A DNA stretch of 64,000 nt from an uncultured Clostridia bacterium (GCA_934486735.1 CAKSQL010000003.1:62001-126000); one strand, 5' to 3'; positions 1 to 9,359 are shown, numbered from the stretch's first letter. Notes: generated from the letters alone by a model not told the origin. Numbers and translations: made by a program.

Positions 1-1
1 G

Positions 2-316
2 ACTTATATCGCGGTTTTAAAGGGAGGAATAACAATCCGCGCTCTGTCGGCACTTCGGCGCGGCGTGGACATCGGCGGCTTTGTAACATCTCCGGCTAAG
101 GTGGAGATTCTCGACGCTGAGGCAGGCAAAACCATGATTGAAATTGTTATTCACGAGGGAAAAAACCGACAGGTAAGGCGCATGCTCGAGGCGGTCGGCT
201 GCAAGCTGGAATACTTGCAGCGCACTAAAATCGGCAGAGTGGAGCTTGGAAATCTGCCGCTCGGAAGATGGCGCTATCTCACATCGCACGAGATAAACTA
301 TCTCAAAAATTCATAA
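2..316 (+). CDS. rRNA pseudouridine synthase, C-terminal part
   Basis: This is the C-terminal third of an RsuA/RluB-type pseudouridine synthase, which isomerises a specific uridine in ribosomal RNA. The frame is open from base 2 with no start, so the gene begins left of the window. The segment HEGKNRQVRRM at about bases 152-184, followed by the LxR(T/V)xIG..LG pattern, is the usual C-terminal signature of the family. The ending LTSHEINYLKN is also typical. Which rRNA position it modifies cannot be told from this fragment. Confidence 0.85.
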   Translation, partial: TYIAVLKGGITIRALSALRRGVDIGGFVTSPAKVEILDAEAGKTMIEIVIHEGKNRQVRRMLEAVGCKLEYLQRTKIGRVELGNLPLGRWRYLTSHEINYLKNS

Positions 317-394
317 ATGTTGTACAAGTTTGGGATATTAGCTGTCATTTATAGCTTTTTTTTTGTAAAATGAGGAATATTTGATGAAATTCAC

Positions 395-423
395 TTGCCA
401 AAAGTAAAGATTTAATGTAAAAT
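395..423 (+). promoter_or_regulatory. sigma-A promoter of tyrS
   Basis: TTGCCA at 395-400 and TAAAAT at 418-423 are 17 bases apart, about 75 bases before the tyrS start. The 180-base leader region has no T-box specifier architecture or T-box sequence, so tRNA-dependent control is not supported. A short GAGGA/TCCTC stem lies just before the ribosome binding site. Confidence 0.6.
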
Positions 424-497
424 AATAATATCCGATATTATGCGAAATTAATGAGGAAATCCTCAAAGTATATAATAATTGGGAAAGGAAAGAAAAA

Positions 498-1721
498 ATG
501 AAAAACGTATACGACACATTAAAGGAGCGCGGACTTATCGCTCAGGTAACTCACGAGGAGGAAATAAGAGAACTTTTGGGAAAGGAAAAAGTGACATTTT
601 ATATAGGCTTTGATCCGACGGCAGACAGCCTGCATGTGGGACACTTTTTGCAGATGGTTGTGATGAAGCATATGCAGGACGCAGGTCATCGCCCGATTGC
701 CCTCGTTGGCGGCGGAACGGGACATATAGGTGACCCGTCGGGCAGAACCGATATGCGTCAGATGATGACAAAGGACATAATCGACCACAACTGTGAATGT
801 TTCAAGGAACAGCTTTCGAGAGTTATCGATTTCTCGGACGGCAAGGCGATCATGGTGAACAACGCGGACTGGCTGCTCGATTTGAACTATATTGAATTTT
901 TGAGAGATATCGGCTCGTGCTTCTCGGTAAACAAAATGCTTACGGCGGAGTGCTTCAAGCAGAGACTTGAAAAAGGCTTGTCATTTCTGGAGTTCAACTA
1001 CATGCTGATGCAGAGCTATGACTTCCTGATGCTCAGCCGCAAATACGACTGTAAAATAGAGCTTGGCGGAGATGACCAGTGGTCGAACATTCTCGGCGGA
1101 ATAGACCTTTGCCGAAGAAAAGACCAAAAGCAGACCTACGGAATGACATTTACTCTGCTCACCAATTCGGAGGGCAAAAAGATGGGCAAGACTGCCAAAG
1201 GCGCGCTTTGGCTCGACCCCGAGAAGTGCAAGCCTTACGATTTTTACCAGTATTGGGTAAATGTTTCGGACGATGATGTAATAAACTGCTTAAAGCTTGT
1301 GACATTCGTTCCCATGGAAGAAATCCGCGAAATGGAAAAGTGGGAGGGACAGGAGCTTAACAAGGCTAAAAAGCGTCTTGCATTCGAAGTGACAAAGCTT
1401 GTTCATGGTGAAGAAGAGGCTTTGAAGGTTCAAAAGGCAGCCGAGGACGTGTTCTCGGGCAAAGGCGTCAGCGCAAATATGCCTTCGACAGAGCTGGAAA
1501 AGGATGAGGCAATCGGCGTCGGAATACTCGATGTGCTTTTAAAGATTAAGCTTATTCCGTCAAAGGGCGAGGGCAGACGCCTTGTTCAGCAGAACGGACT
1601 GTCAGTCAATGACGAAAAGGTTACGGATGCTAACATGATTGTGACTGAGGATATGTTCGGCGAGGACGGAATGATAATCAAAAAGGGTAAGAAAGTATTC
1701 CACAAGGTGGTACTTAAATAG
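498..1721 (+). CDS. tyrS: tyrosyl-tRNA synthetase
   Basis: This is a cytoplasmic class I aminoacyl-tRNA synthetase that charges tRNA-Tyr. The 407-residue protein has the HIGH-type motif HVGH at residues 46-49 and a KMSKS-type motif KMGKT at 228-232. The tyrosine-recognition stretch containing GGDDQWSN lies near residue 190. An S4-like RNA-binding domain occupies the last 60 or so residues (RRLVQQNGLSVND). Length and motifs fit the bacterial TyrRS family. The ATG follows the binding site GGGAAAGGAAAG. The gene stands alone behind its own promoter. Confidence 0.97.
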   Translation: MKNVYDTLKERGLIAQVTHEEEIRELLGKEKVTFYIGFDPTADSLHVGHFLQMVVMKHMQDAGHRPIALVGGGTGHIGDPSGRTDMRQMMTKDIIDHNCECFKEQLSRVIDFSDGKAIMVNNADWLLDLNYIEFLRDIGSCFSVNKMLTAECFKQRLEKGLSFLEFNYMLMQSYDFLMLSRKYDCKIELGGDDQWSNILGGIDLCRRKDQKQTYGMTFTLLTNSEGKKMGKTAKGALWLDPEKCKPYDFYQYWVNVSDDDVINCLKLVTFVPMEEIREMEKWEGQELNKAKKRLAFEVTKLVHGEEEALKVQKAAEDVFSGKGVSANMPSTELEKDEAIGVGILDVLLKIKLIPSKGEGRRLVQQNGLSVNDEKVTDANMIVTEDMFGEDGMIIKKGKKVFHKVVLK

Positions 1722-2003
1722 AAAAAGACGAAAAGTCGGTTAAATATACCGATTTTGAGCAATAATATTCGATAGGACCCGGAAAAATTGTGTTCGGCTC
1801 GGCGATGCGGCTGCTGTGAGCGAAACGGCTGCATCGCACAAATTAAAGAAATGTAGACCTGCATGCGTGCGCTGCGATAAGGCAGAGATGTATTTTGTGC
1901 GGGGAATGGTGATACTTGACCAAAGAGCGCAGTCAATTAAATTTAGAAATACTGCCGGTGCTGCGCCTGCCGGCTGACAAAAGTACGGAGGTAACATAAG
2001 AAA
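1722..2003 (+). other. intergenic region with weak terminator and promoter
   Basis: Just after tyrS an imperfect stem (AAAGTCGGT / ACCGATTTT, about 1729-1757) with only four Ts may be a weak terminator. TTGACC at 1916-1921 and TAAATT at 1938-1943 (16-base spacing) could drive the RNase J gene, whose binding site CGGAGGT lies at 1986-1992. I see no coding sequence or known riboswitch in between. Confidence 0.4.
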
Positions 2004-3671
2004 GTGGCTAAAAAATCAAAATTAAAGATAATACCGTTGGGCGGTCTGGACGAAATCGGAAAGAATATGACTGTCCTGGAATACGGAAACGAAATTGTAA
2101 TTGTGGACTGCGGAATGGCTTTTCCGGATGACGATATGCCCGGTGTTGATTTGGTTATCAACGATATATCGTATCTTGAAAAGAACCGCGATAAGATAAA
2201 GGGAATATTTTTAACGCACGGACATGAGGACCATATCGGCGGACTGCCGTATTTCCTCAAGAATATCAATGTCCCGGTTTACGGAACAAGACTGACAATA
2301 GGTCTTGTCGAGCATAAGCTCAAAGAGCACAATCTGCTTTCGAAAGTTAAGCTGAGCAGTGTGCGCATGGGCAGTACGCTCACTGTCGGAAAGAATTTTA
2401 CCGTTGAATTTATAAGAACAAATCACTCGATCGCCGATTCGGCGGCTTTGGCGATAACCACGCCTCTCGGAACGGTTATTCACATGGGTGACTTCAAAAT
2501 CGATACAACGCCTATCGTCGGCGATGTGATAGACCTGGCACGTTTCGGAGAACTGGGCAATAAAGGCGTTTTGGCGCTTATGTCGGACAGTACAAACGCC
2601 GAGCGCCCGGGCTATGCAATGAGTGAAAGAAGCGTCGGCGAAAAGTTTGAGGAGATTTTCAAAGGCTGCGACAAGCGAATCATTGTTGCAACCTTTGCAT
2701 CGAATGTGCACCGAGTTCAGCAGATTATAAACGCGGCTGTCAAAAACGGAAGAAAGGTCGCGGTCTCGGGCAGAAGTATGGAGAATATAGTTGAGATATC
2801 CATTCTTTTGGGATATATGAAAATTCCGGAGGGTGTGCTTATAAATCTCGACAGCATAAATAAATATCCGCCGGAGAAGATTGTTATAATCACGACCGGA
2901 AGTCAGGGCGAGCCGATGAGCGCGCTCACGAGAATGGCATTCTCCGACCACAGAAAGGTTGAGATAACCAAAAAGGATTTGGTTATTATATCGGCAACAC
3001 CGATTCCGGGAAATGAAAAGTCGGTTGCAAATGTAATCAACGAGCTTTTCAAAATCGGTGCGTCGGTTATATATAAGACATTGGCGGAGGTGCATGTTTC
3101 GGGACATGCCTGCCGCGAGGAATTAAAGCTTATTTTGGCGCTCACAAAGCCTAAATACTTCATTCCTGTTCATGGCGAGCACAGACATTTGGTGCAGCAT
3201 GCACAGCTTGGCAAGAAGATGGGAATACCCGAGAAGAACACATTTATACTCGGAAATGGAAGCGTGCTTGAATTTGACGACGAAGGTGCACATGTTTCGG
3301 GAACCGTTCCGACAGGTAAAATCCTGGTTGACGGACTCGGCGTGGGCGATGTCGGAAATATAGTATTGAGAGACAGAAAGCACCTTGCACAGGACGGTTT
3401 AATTATAGTGGTCGCAACGCTTTCCTCGGAGACGGGAAAGATGGTTGCCGGTCCCGATATCATTTCGCGCGGATTTGTATATGTGCGCGAGGCTGAGGAC
3501 TTGATAGACCATGTCCGCGATGTCGCACGCGAAAGTATCGAGAGATGTTCGCAGAATCATATATCCGACTGGGCGACAATGAAAGCCGGACTTAAGAATA
3601 ATATTTCGAAATATATCTATGAGAGGACGAACAGAAGTCCTATGATACTTCCGATAATCATGGAAGTATAA
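2004..3671 (+). CDS. rnj: ribonuclease J
   Basis: This is a metallo-beta-lactamase/beta-CASP nuclease of the RNase J family, with 5'-to-3' exonuclease and endonuclease activity in mRNA decay and rRNA maturation in Bacillota. The 555-residue protein shows the metal-binding HGHEDHIGG at about residues 72-80 and a second-metal His in FIRTNHSIADS. The beta-CASP features TFASNVHRVQQI and TGSQGEPMSAL and the late VHGEHRH motif are present. Translation starts at GTG 2004, 12 bases after the CGGAGGT site. Whether it corresponds to B. subtilis RNase J1 or J2 cannot be decided; the intact catalytic motifs favour an active enzyme. Confidence 0.96.
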   Translation: MAKKSKLKIIPLGGLDEIGKNMTVLEYGNEIVIVDCGMAFPDDDMPGVDLVINDISYLEKNRDKIKGIFLTHGHEDHIGGLPYFLKNINVPVYGTRLTIGLVEHKLKEHNLLSKVKLSSVRMGSTLTVGKNFTVEFIRTNHSIADSAALAITTPLGTVIHMGDFKIDTTPIVGDVIDLARFGELGNKGVLALMSDSTNAERPGYAMSERSVGEKFEEIFKGCDKRIIVATFASNVHRVQQIINAAVKNGRKVAVSGRSMENIVEISILLGYMKIPEGVLINLDSINKYPPEKIVIITTGSQGEPMSALTRMAFSDHRKVEITKKDLVIISATPIPGNEKSVANVINELFKIGASVIYKTLAEVHVSGHACREELKLILALTKPKYFIPVHGEHRHLVQHAQLGKKMGIPEKNTFILGNGSVLEFDDEGAHVSGTVPTGKILVDGLGVGDVGNIVLRDRKHLAQDGLIIVVATLSSETGKMVAGPDIISRGFVYVREAEDLIDHVRDVARESIERCSQNHISDWATMKAGLKNNISKYIYERTNRSPMILPIIMEV

Positions 3672-3718
3672 CGTGAAAAGTAATGGCAATTACTCGAATA
3701 AAAACGGAGGTAAGGGTT

Positions 3719-4387
3719 ATGGACAGAAAAGCACTTGTGGTTTTATCGGGAGGTCAGGACAGCACAACATGCCTGTTTTGGGCGCTTGACAAATATAAAA
3801 AGGAAAATGTTTCGGCAATAGGCTTTGACTACGGTCAGCGGCATGTTTTGGAGCTTGAATGTGCAAGAGAAATTTGTTATAATGCCGGAGTGCCGTTCGA
3901 GGTTGTTGAGACGCCGATAATAAATCAGCTGACAACAAATTCGCTTACAAGAGAGGATATACCGGTGGAGGAGACAAAGCCGGAGGGCGCTCCGCCCAAC
4001 ACATTTGTCGAGGGCAGAAATCATCTTTTTTTGAGCTATGCTGCGATATATGCAAAGACGCATGGCATAACCGATATAATCACCGGTGTGTGCGAGACTG
4101 ATTTTTCGGGATATCCCGACTGTCGTGACGCGTTTGTGAAATCATTGAATGTCACATTGAATCTGGCTATGGACTATCCTTTCGTGATACACACTCCGCT
4201 CATGTGGATAAATAAGGCAGAGACATGGAAGCTTGCCGATGATTTGGGCGTTATGGATATCATATATAACAAGACGCTCACATGCTATAACGGGATACGC
4301 GGAGAGGGCTGCGGACACTGCCCGTCGTGCAAGCTGAGAAAACGCGGATATGATGAATATATGAAAAGCAAAGCGGGAGATAAATAA
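3719..4387 (+). CDS. queC: 7-cyano-7-deazaguanine synthase QueC
   Basis: QueC uses ATP and ammonia to convert 7-carboxy-7-deazaguanine to preQ0, a precursor of queuosine. The N-terminal PP-loop ATP motif SGGQDSTTC is at residues 10-18. The zinc-binding cysteine cluster GEGCGHCPSCKLR is at the C-terminus. The frame extends upstream to 3683, but ATG 3719 is chosen because the binding site AACGGAGGTAA lies 8-15 bases before it and the protein then starts at the usual position. The stop overlaps the queD start by one base (TAATG), indicating coupled translation. No preQ1 riboswitch is visible upstream. Confidence 0.96.
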   Translation: MDRKALVVLSGGQDSTTCLFWALDKYKKENVSAIGFDYGQRHVLELECAREICYNAGVPFEVVETPIINQLTTNSLTREDIPVEETKPEGAPPNTFVEGRNHLFLSYAAIYAKTHGITDIITGVCETDFSGYPDCRDAFVKSLNVTLNLAMDYPFVIHTPLMWINKAETWKLADDLGVMDIIYNKTLTCYNGIRGEGCGHCPSCKLRKRGYDEYMKSKAGDK

Positions 4388-4722
4388 TGTACGAGGTTAT
4401 AAAAAAGCTGGAAATAAGTGCGGCTCATCGCCTGAGCCTGCCGTATGAATCGCCATGTACAAATCTTCATGGACATAACTGGAAGGTTACAGTCTATTTA
4501 AGAAGTGAAACTCTCAATGATGAGGGCATGATTATGGATTTTAAGCAGATTAAGACCAAAATCCAAAACAGACTTGACCATAAGGTGATAAATGAGGTTG
4601 TGGACTTCAATCCGACAGCGGAAAATCTGGCAAAGTTTATATGCGACGAACTTGCTCCGTTCTGCTATAGGGTCGAGGTTTGCGAAAGCGAGAATAACAC
4701 AGCCGCTTACGAAAAAAGGTGA
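4387..4722 (+). CDS. queD: 6-carboxytetrahydropterin synthase QueD
   Basis: QueD forms 6-carboxy-5,6,7,8-tetrahydropterin from dihydroneopterin triphosphate, the first step toward preQ0 after GTP cyclohydrolase. The 111-residue protein carries the zinc ligands in AAHRL and in HGHNW near residue 29, the catalytic Cys before them (SPCTNLHGH), and the family motif LDHKVIN...PTAENLA. It lies between queC and queE in a tight operon. A folE-type GTP cyclohydrolase is not in the window. Confidence 0.95.
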   Translation: MYEVIKKLEISAAHRLSLPYESPCTNLHGHNWKVTVYLRSETLNDEGMIMDFKQIKTKIQNRLDHKVINEVVDFNPTAENLAKFICDELAPFCYRVEVCESENNTAAYEKR

Positions 4723-4728
4723 AAATAA

Positions 4729-5397
4729 GTGAAATATAAGGTTGTTGAAATTTTTGACAGCATTGACGGCGAGGGAATACGCACCGGCATGACGGCGTCT
4801 TTTGTACGCCTTGCCGGCTGCAATCTGCGCTGTTCCTACTGCGATACGCTCTATGCGCTTTTCGGTGAGAATGAACCGTGCAGATACATAGAAATGACCG
4901 CGGAAGAGATTGTGAACCGCGTAAAGTATAAGCGTGTTACCATAACCGGCGGCGAGCCGATGATTGCGCCCGGGATTACCGATTTGATAAAGGCGTTCGC
5001 TCAAAACGGGTGCGAAGTCAATATCGAAACCAACGGCGCGGCGGATATAACGCCGGCGGTGGGGATGAAAAATGTGTTTTTCACTATAGATTATAAGCTC
5101 CCGTCCAGCGGAGAATGTGACAAAATGCGTTGGGAGAACTTTTTAAAGCTTAAAAAAAGCGATGTTGTGAAGTTTGTCGCAGGCTCGGACGAGGATTTGG
5201 AAAAAATGCTCGCAACGGTTAAAAGGCTGAAAAAGGAATGCCATGAAATGCCTCAGCTTTTTGCCGGCGCGGTGTTCGGAAAGCCGGAATTGAAAAGGCT
5301 GACCGAATTTATTTTGGAAAACGACGAGCTTTCGGAGGTAAGGGTACAGATTCAGCTGCATAAGCTGATATGGAATCCGGATGCGCGCGGAGTTTGA
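4729..5397 (+). CDS. queE: 7-carboxy-7-deazaguanine synthase QueE
   Basis: This radical SAM enzyme contracts the pterin ring of the QueD product to 7-carboxy-7-deazaguanine. The iron-sulfur ligands C31, C35 and C38 form CNLRCSYC, preceded by the QueE hallmark DSIDGEGIRTG at residues 11-20. The SAM-binding TITGGEP motif follows. The start is GTG 4729, six bases after the queD stop, with AAGGTG as binding site. At 222 residues it has the size of the shorter QueE proteins. With queC and queD it makes a complete preQ0 module. Confidence 0.94.
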   Translation: MKYKVVEIFDSIDGEGIRTGMTASFVRLAGCNLRCSYCDTLYALFGENEPCRYIEMTAEEIVNRVKYKRVTITGGEPMIAPGITDLIKAFAQNGCEVNIETNGAADITPAVGMKNVFFTIDYKLPSSGECDKMRWENFLKLKKSDVVKFVAGSDEDLEKMLATVKRLKKECHEMPQLFAGAVFGKPELKRLTEFILENDELSEVRVQIQLHKLIWNPDARGV

Positions 5398-5416
5398 ACG
5401 AAAGGGGACTTGGGAA

Positions 5417-6565
5417 ATGAGTACAAGAATATCGGGAATAATGGATAAGAAACTTATCAGACAACTGTGGGAAGATTCGCTTTCCTATACAGACAGATTT
5501 ATGGATTGGTATTTTGAAAGGGCTTATTATCCGGAGGACACACTCATAGAGGAAGCAGGCAGCATGGTTTTTTCAAGCACTACGATTATGCCGCAGAAGC
5601 TCAATATTTCAGGCTTTGAAGCAAGCTGTGCATATATCTGCGGCGAGGCGGTTCCGCCGGAATATCGCAGAGAGCCCGACGAGCGCGCAAGGCTCGGCGG
5701 CGTGCTGAATGAGGTTGCTCAGCGAAACTGTCTTTTAAGTATTGTCGTTCCGTCATCGTATAAGTTTTATGAAAAATACGGCTGGAGAACAGCGTACAGC
5801 TACAAGCAGTACAGTATAAAACCGTCCGATTTGCCTGCATATGAGGTGAGGGGTCCGATTACAAGAGTAAAAGCCGTTTCGGAAAAGACAATATCGGATA
5901 TGAATGATATATATATGAACTATATGTCCGATAAAAACGCATATGCTTTGAGAAGCCCCAAAATGTGGTCGCTTATTTTGGAGGATTTGCAGCAGAACTT
6001 TGGAGGAAAGTGCATAATCGTGAAGAATACGAGGGGCGAGAATGTGGGATATATGCTTTATGTAGTGCGTGACCGCAGAATGGGCGTGTATGAATTTGCA
6101 TATAAAACCCGCGATGCATATGAAAGTATAATGGGATTTATAAGAGCGCACGAAAATCAGATTGACAGCGTCGAGATAAAAGCTCCGGCGAATGACCTGT
6201 CACACCTCGATTTCTGCGACAGACGTGACGCGGTGCGCTATTGCCCGTTTGCAATGGCAAGAATCACAGACGCGGAAAAAGCACTTTCGATTGCTTCGGC
6301 AAAGCTGGAGGATAGCTTTAATATTCAGATTGTGGACAGGCAGCTTGAGAGAAATAACGGGACATTCAAACTCGCAGGCGCGGAGACTGAGGAGACCGAT
6401 GAGGCGGCGGATGTTATCACCGATATCGGCACGCTGACTCAATTGTTTATGGGATATATAGACGCCGGCGAGGCGAAAAGACTGAACCTTGTCAGAGGCG
6501 ACGAAAATCTCCTCAAAAAGATTTTTGATAAGAAAAACAACTATATAAATATGCTCTTGATTTAA
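5417..6565 (+). CDS. Eis-like GNAT N-acetyltransferase
   Basis: This looks like a two-GNAT-domain acetyltransferase of the Eis type with a C-terminal SCP2-like domain. Residues 65-120 contain an acetyl-CoA pyrophosphate-binding-like stretch (PPEYRREPDERARLGGVL) and the FYEKYGWR strand that ends a GNAT core. The C-terminus, with ADVITDIGTLTQLFMGYIDAGE, matches the pattern of the Eis/SCP2 domain. ATG 5417 is chosen over an upstream in-frame ATG because AAAGGGG precedes it at good spacing. The substrate (amine, aminoglycoside or peptide) is not predictable. It lies 19 bases before the DJ-1 gene. Confidence 0.7.
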   Translation: MSTRISGIMDKKLIRQLWEDSLSYTDRFMDWYFERAYYPEDTLIEEAGSMVFSSTTIMPQKLNISGFEASCAYICGEAVPPEYRREPDERARLGGVLNEVAQRNCLLSIVVPSSYKFYEKYGWRTAYSYKQYSIKPSDLPAYEVRGPITRVKAVSEKTISDMNDIYMNYMSDKNAYALRSPKMWSLILEDLQQNFGGKCIIVKNTRGENVGYMLYVVRDRRMGVYEFAYKTRDAYESIMGFIRAHENQIDSVEIKAPANDLSHLDFCDRRDAVRYCPFAMARITDAEKALSIASAKLEDSFNIQIVDRQLERNNGTFKLAGAETEETDEAADVITDIGTLTQLFMGYIDAGEAKRLNLVRGDENLLKKIFDKKNNYINMLLI

Positions 6566-6583
6566 AAAAGGCGGTGAAATGAT

Positions 6584-7114
6584 ATGGTATATGTATTGCT
6601 TGTGGACGGATTCGAGGAGACAGAGGCAATTGAGCCGATCGATATATTAAGACGCGGCGGCGTTGAAGTAAAAACCGTCGGCGTGTATGGAAAATATGTG
6701 ACAGGCGCTCACAAAATAAAGATTGAGGCGGATATTGCAATTGATGAGGCAAAGGACGATATCGAACTTTTGATGCTGCCCGGAGGACCGGGACATGGTC
6801 TTATCGAAGAAAGCGATAAGGCGATGAAAATGATTGCATCGGCATATGAAAACAATATAAAAATCGCAGCAATATGCGCCGCACCGTCGATAATAGGAAA
6901 GCTCGGAATGCTTGACGGCAGAAAAGCTACCTGTTTTCCCGGCTTTGAAAACTTTTTAAAGGGTGCGGACGTGACAGGAAATAAGGTCGAAAACGACGGC
7001 GGCATAATCACCGCGAAAGGCGCAGGTGCGGCAGCCGAGTTCGGATTCGAGATGTTAAAGGAATTAAAGGGCGCTGACACAGCCGCCGAAATAAAGGACG
7101 GGATGCAGTTTTGA
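6584..7114 (+). CDS. DJ-1/PfpI family protein
   Basis: This small cytosolic protein belongs to the DJ-1/ThiJ/YajL branch, whose members have been described as glyoxalase, deglycase or chaperone-like proteins. The nucleophile-elbow cysteine is at about residue 98 in AAICAAPS. The partner acidic residue is in GFEETEAIEP near residue 12, and LPGGPGH forms the oxyanion loop. Its 176 residues match the family. The stop overlaps the next start (TTGA), so it is translationally coupled to the 5-formyl-THF cyclo-ligase. The exact reaction is uncertain. Confidence 0.9.
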   Translation: MVYVLLVDGFEETEAIEPIDILRRGGVEVKTVGVYGKYVTGAHKIKIEADIAIDEAKDDIELLMLPGGPGHGLIEESDKAMKMIASAYENNIKIAAICAAPSIIGKLGMLDGRKATCFPGFENFLKGADVTGNKVENDGGIITAKGAGAAAEFGFEMLKELKGADTAAEIKDGMQF

Positions 7115-7656
7115 AAAAGCAGGAGCTGCGTGAAAAAATGAAGATAAAACGCGGCGCACTCGGCGAGGCGATGGTTGAGGAAAAAAGCAATATAATGTGC
7201 CGCCGCTTTGCCGAAACCGATATCTATAAATCGGCGCAGATGATTGCATTTTACATGCCGATAAAGAATGAAGTAAATCTTGCAATGCTTATGAATAAGG
7301 CTTTTTCGGACGGCAAGCGCGTCTGTGTGCCGGTGGTGAACGGAGACGATATGTTTTTTTCGGAAATCACCGGAGCGGAGACGATGAAAGAGGGCAGATT
7401 CGGAATAAAGGAGCCGCAGAAAAGGAAAAAGACCAATGCTGCGGATCTGATACTTGTTCCGGGACTGGCATTTGATTTTTACGGCGGCAGAGTCGGCTGG
7501 GGCAAAGGCTATTATGACCGAGCCCTGGAAGGCTCGGCAGCGAAGCTTGTGGGAATATGCTATGAGTTTCAGCTCTGCGGAATTGTGGAGACCGAGCCGC
7601 AGGATTGCCGAATGGATTATATTCTTACCGAAAGTGAGCTGGTGGTCTGTGGATAA
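7111..7656 (+). CDS. 5-formyltetrahydrofolate cyclo-ligase
   Basis: This enzyme uses ATP to convert 5-formyl-THF to 5,10-methenyl-THF, recycling a folate storage form. The C-terminal motif LVPGLAFDFYGGRVGWGKGYYDR is the family signature, and YMPIKNEVN matches the N-terminal substrate region. The start is TTG 7111, which overlaps the DJ-1 stop and leaves 181 residues, the usual size. It fits with folT and folC farther right, but is in a separate transcript. Confidence 0.93.
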   Translation: MKKQELREKMKIKRGALGEAMVEEKSNIMCRRFAETDIYKSAQMIAFYMPIKNEVNLAMLMNKAFSDGKRVCVPVVNGDDMFFSEITGAETMKEGRFGIKEPQKRKKTNAADLILVPGLAFDFYGGRVGWGKGYYDRALEGSAAKLVGICYEFQLCGIVETEPQDCRMDYILTESELVVCG

Positions 7657-8491
7657 AAGCTTTGAAAACAGCTGGAGACTGGTGCTTTTGACCATGCTGA
7701 TAGTTTTAGCGGGCAGTTTTATCGGGCTTATCCCGATTTTGGACAGACATGAGTATCTTTGGATGGCTGTCAGCGAGTGTGCGCTTGCAATTCCGATTTT
7801 GATCGGAGTTCGGATGCTGAAAGGTACGCCCGGGTTCGGGAGCGCTCTTTTTAAAGGCTTTTCGCCGGCGCTTGTTCCTATTTTGGTTCTGATTCCGTTT
7901 TGCATGCAGAACTTCATTTTGTACATAACTCTGCCGCTGGAGGGACTTTTATACGAACTGTTCGGCAGTGATGCAAGCGCAGTGGTGAAGGCGGATTCGG
8001 TTCGGGCACTGGCTGTTCAGATTTTTTCAATATGTCTTGTTCCGGCGGTTATGGAGGAGTTTTTGTGCCGCGGAGTCATTATGAGGCTTTTGAAGCCATA
8101 CGGAACGGCTGTGGCAGTGATGGTATCGGCATTGACCTTTTCAATGCTGCATTTCAGCATGACATCTTTTGTGGTTATATTCATGCTCGGCGTGCTGATG
8201 GCGGCGGTGAAGATAATGACAGGCTCGATATGGGCATGTGTTTTGATACACTTTTCAAATAATCTCGCGGCGATGATTTCGGAGCAGCTGGCAATCGGTG
8301 ATTTTGCCGCGCAAATCGTTGAAATAACGGCGGCGGTTCTTTTTCCGGTGCTGGTGTTTGGGATGTTTAAGCTTTTAAAGCCGGAAATGCCGATAGAGCC
8401 GAAAAGGAAAAAAACGGGGTTCTCGGTGTCGATGGTGCTTTGTATTATGTTTTTTTTCATGATGATAGCCGCCGGCTTGATTATGAAATAA
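7649..8491 (+). CDS. CPBP-family intramembrane protease
   Basis: This multi-pass membrane protein has the three motifs of the CPBP (CaaX/Rce1-like) glutamic intramembrane protease family: EEFLCRG near residue 136, FSMLHFS about 35 residues later, and IHFSNN about 35 further on. Roughly eight hydrophobic segments are visible. GTG 7649 is chosen because it overlaps the cyclo-ligase gene by only 8 bases and puts one short polar leader before the first membrane segment. The longer open frame back to 7454 would lie inside the upstream gene. The substrate is unknown. Confidence 0.85.
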   Translation: MDKSFENSWRLVLLTMLIVLAGSFIGLIPILDRHEYLWMAVSECALAIPILIGVRMLKGTPGFGSALFKGFSPALVPILVLIPFCMQNFILYITLPLEGLLYELFGSDASAVVKADSVRALAVQIFSICLVPAVMEEFLCRGVIMRLLKPYGTAVAVMVSALTFSMLHFSMTSFVVIFMLGVLMAAVKIMTGSIWACVLIHFSNNLAAMISEQLAIGDFAAQIVEITAAVLFPVLVFGMFKLLKPEMPIEPKRKKTGFSVSMVLCIMFFFMMIAAGLIMK

Positions 8492-8565
8492 TAAGTGCCG
8501 CACGGAAATAAAAAAGCAATTTTGAAAATATATTTCATTCGTATATAAAAAAGGAAGCGAAAAAA

Positions 8566-9336
8566 ATGCTGTTTGATTCTCATGCTCATTACGATGATGA
8601 GAAATTTGATTCCGACCGAGACGAGATTCTCGGCTCTATGAGAGAAAATAACGTCGGATATATAATGAACTCGTGTTCAAGCCTTAACGACCTTCCAAAG
8701 ATGTTTGGGATAGCGGAGAAATATCCATTTGTCTATCTTTCGGCAGGAATACATCCGCACGAGGTTTCGGACCTTTGTGAGGAGGATATGGAAAGACTCG
8801 AAAAGGCTTGCGGACATGAAAGGGTAAAGGCGGTCGGGGAAATAGGTCTTGACTATTTCTACGATAATTCGCCGAGGGACTTGCAGAAAAAATGGTTTGC
8901 GCGGCAGGTGGAGCTTGCAAAAAAGCTTAATATGCCGATTGTGATTCACGACCGCGATGCACATGCGGATACAATGGATATTTTAAGAGATGCTGATGTG
9001 CGCGATATCGGCGGCGAGTTTCATTGTTACGCCGGCAGCGTGGAAATGGCGCGCGAGATTTTGGATTGGGGAATGTATATAGCTTTCGGCGGTTCGCTGA
9101 CCTTTAAAAAGTCGGTGCGGGCTGTTGAGGTGGCGAAGTACGTTCCGCTCGACAGAATAATGATAGAGACCGATTGCCCGTATCTGACTCCCGAGCCGCA
9201 CCGCGGAAAGCGCAACAGCTCGCTTTATATAAAATATGTAGCGGAAAAATTGGCGGATATAAAGGGCGTTTCGGTGGAGGAAATAGAAAAAGTTACTGCC
9301 GAAAATGCAAAAAAATGCTTTGGAATTTCCGAATGA
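8566..9336 (+). CDS. tatD: TatD-family metal-dependent hydrolase
   Basis: This is a TIM-barrel metal-dependent hydrolase of the TatD family, whose characterised members are 3'-5' DNases or D-aminoacyl-tRNA deacylase-like. The metal site starts with DSHAHYD at residues 3-9. Further ligands are visible in GEIGLDYF, VIHDRDA, FHCYAG and IETDCPYLTP. Its 256 residues are full length. The binding site AAAGGAAG precedes ATG 8566. It is followed 23 bases later by the radical SAM gene often found beside this TatD subtype. Confidence 0.92.
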   Translation: MLFDSHAHYDDEKFDSDRDEILGSMRENNVGYIMNSCSSLNDLPKMFGIAEKYPFVYLSAGIHPHEVSDLCEEDMERLEKACGHERVKAVGEIGLDYFYDNSPRDLQKKWFARQVELAKKLNMPIVIHDRDAHADTMDILRDADVRDIGGEFHCYAGSVEMAREILDWGMYIAFGGSLTFKKSVRAVEVAKYVPLDRIMIETDCPYLTPEPHRGKRNSSLYIKYVAEKLADIKGVSVEEIEKVTAENAKKCFGISE

Positions 9337-9359
9337 TGCAAGAAAGGACAGGATAGATT

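Noticed and set aside
324..497. T-box leader before tyrS
   Set aside because: The leader is short and lacks the T-box sequence, a specifier loop and a terminator/antiterminator pair. A plain promoter explains it.
3672..3718. preQ1 riboswitch before queC
   Set aside because: Only 47 bases separate the RNase J stop from queC and no H-type pseudoknot pattern is present.
6709..7926. 405-codon open frame on the - strand
   Set aside because: It is antisense to three well-supported genes (DJ-1, cyclo-ligase, CPBP protease), is Ile/Ser/Phe-rich without a domain, and has no binding site. It is a by-product of codon bias.
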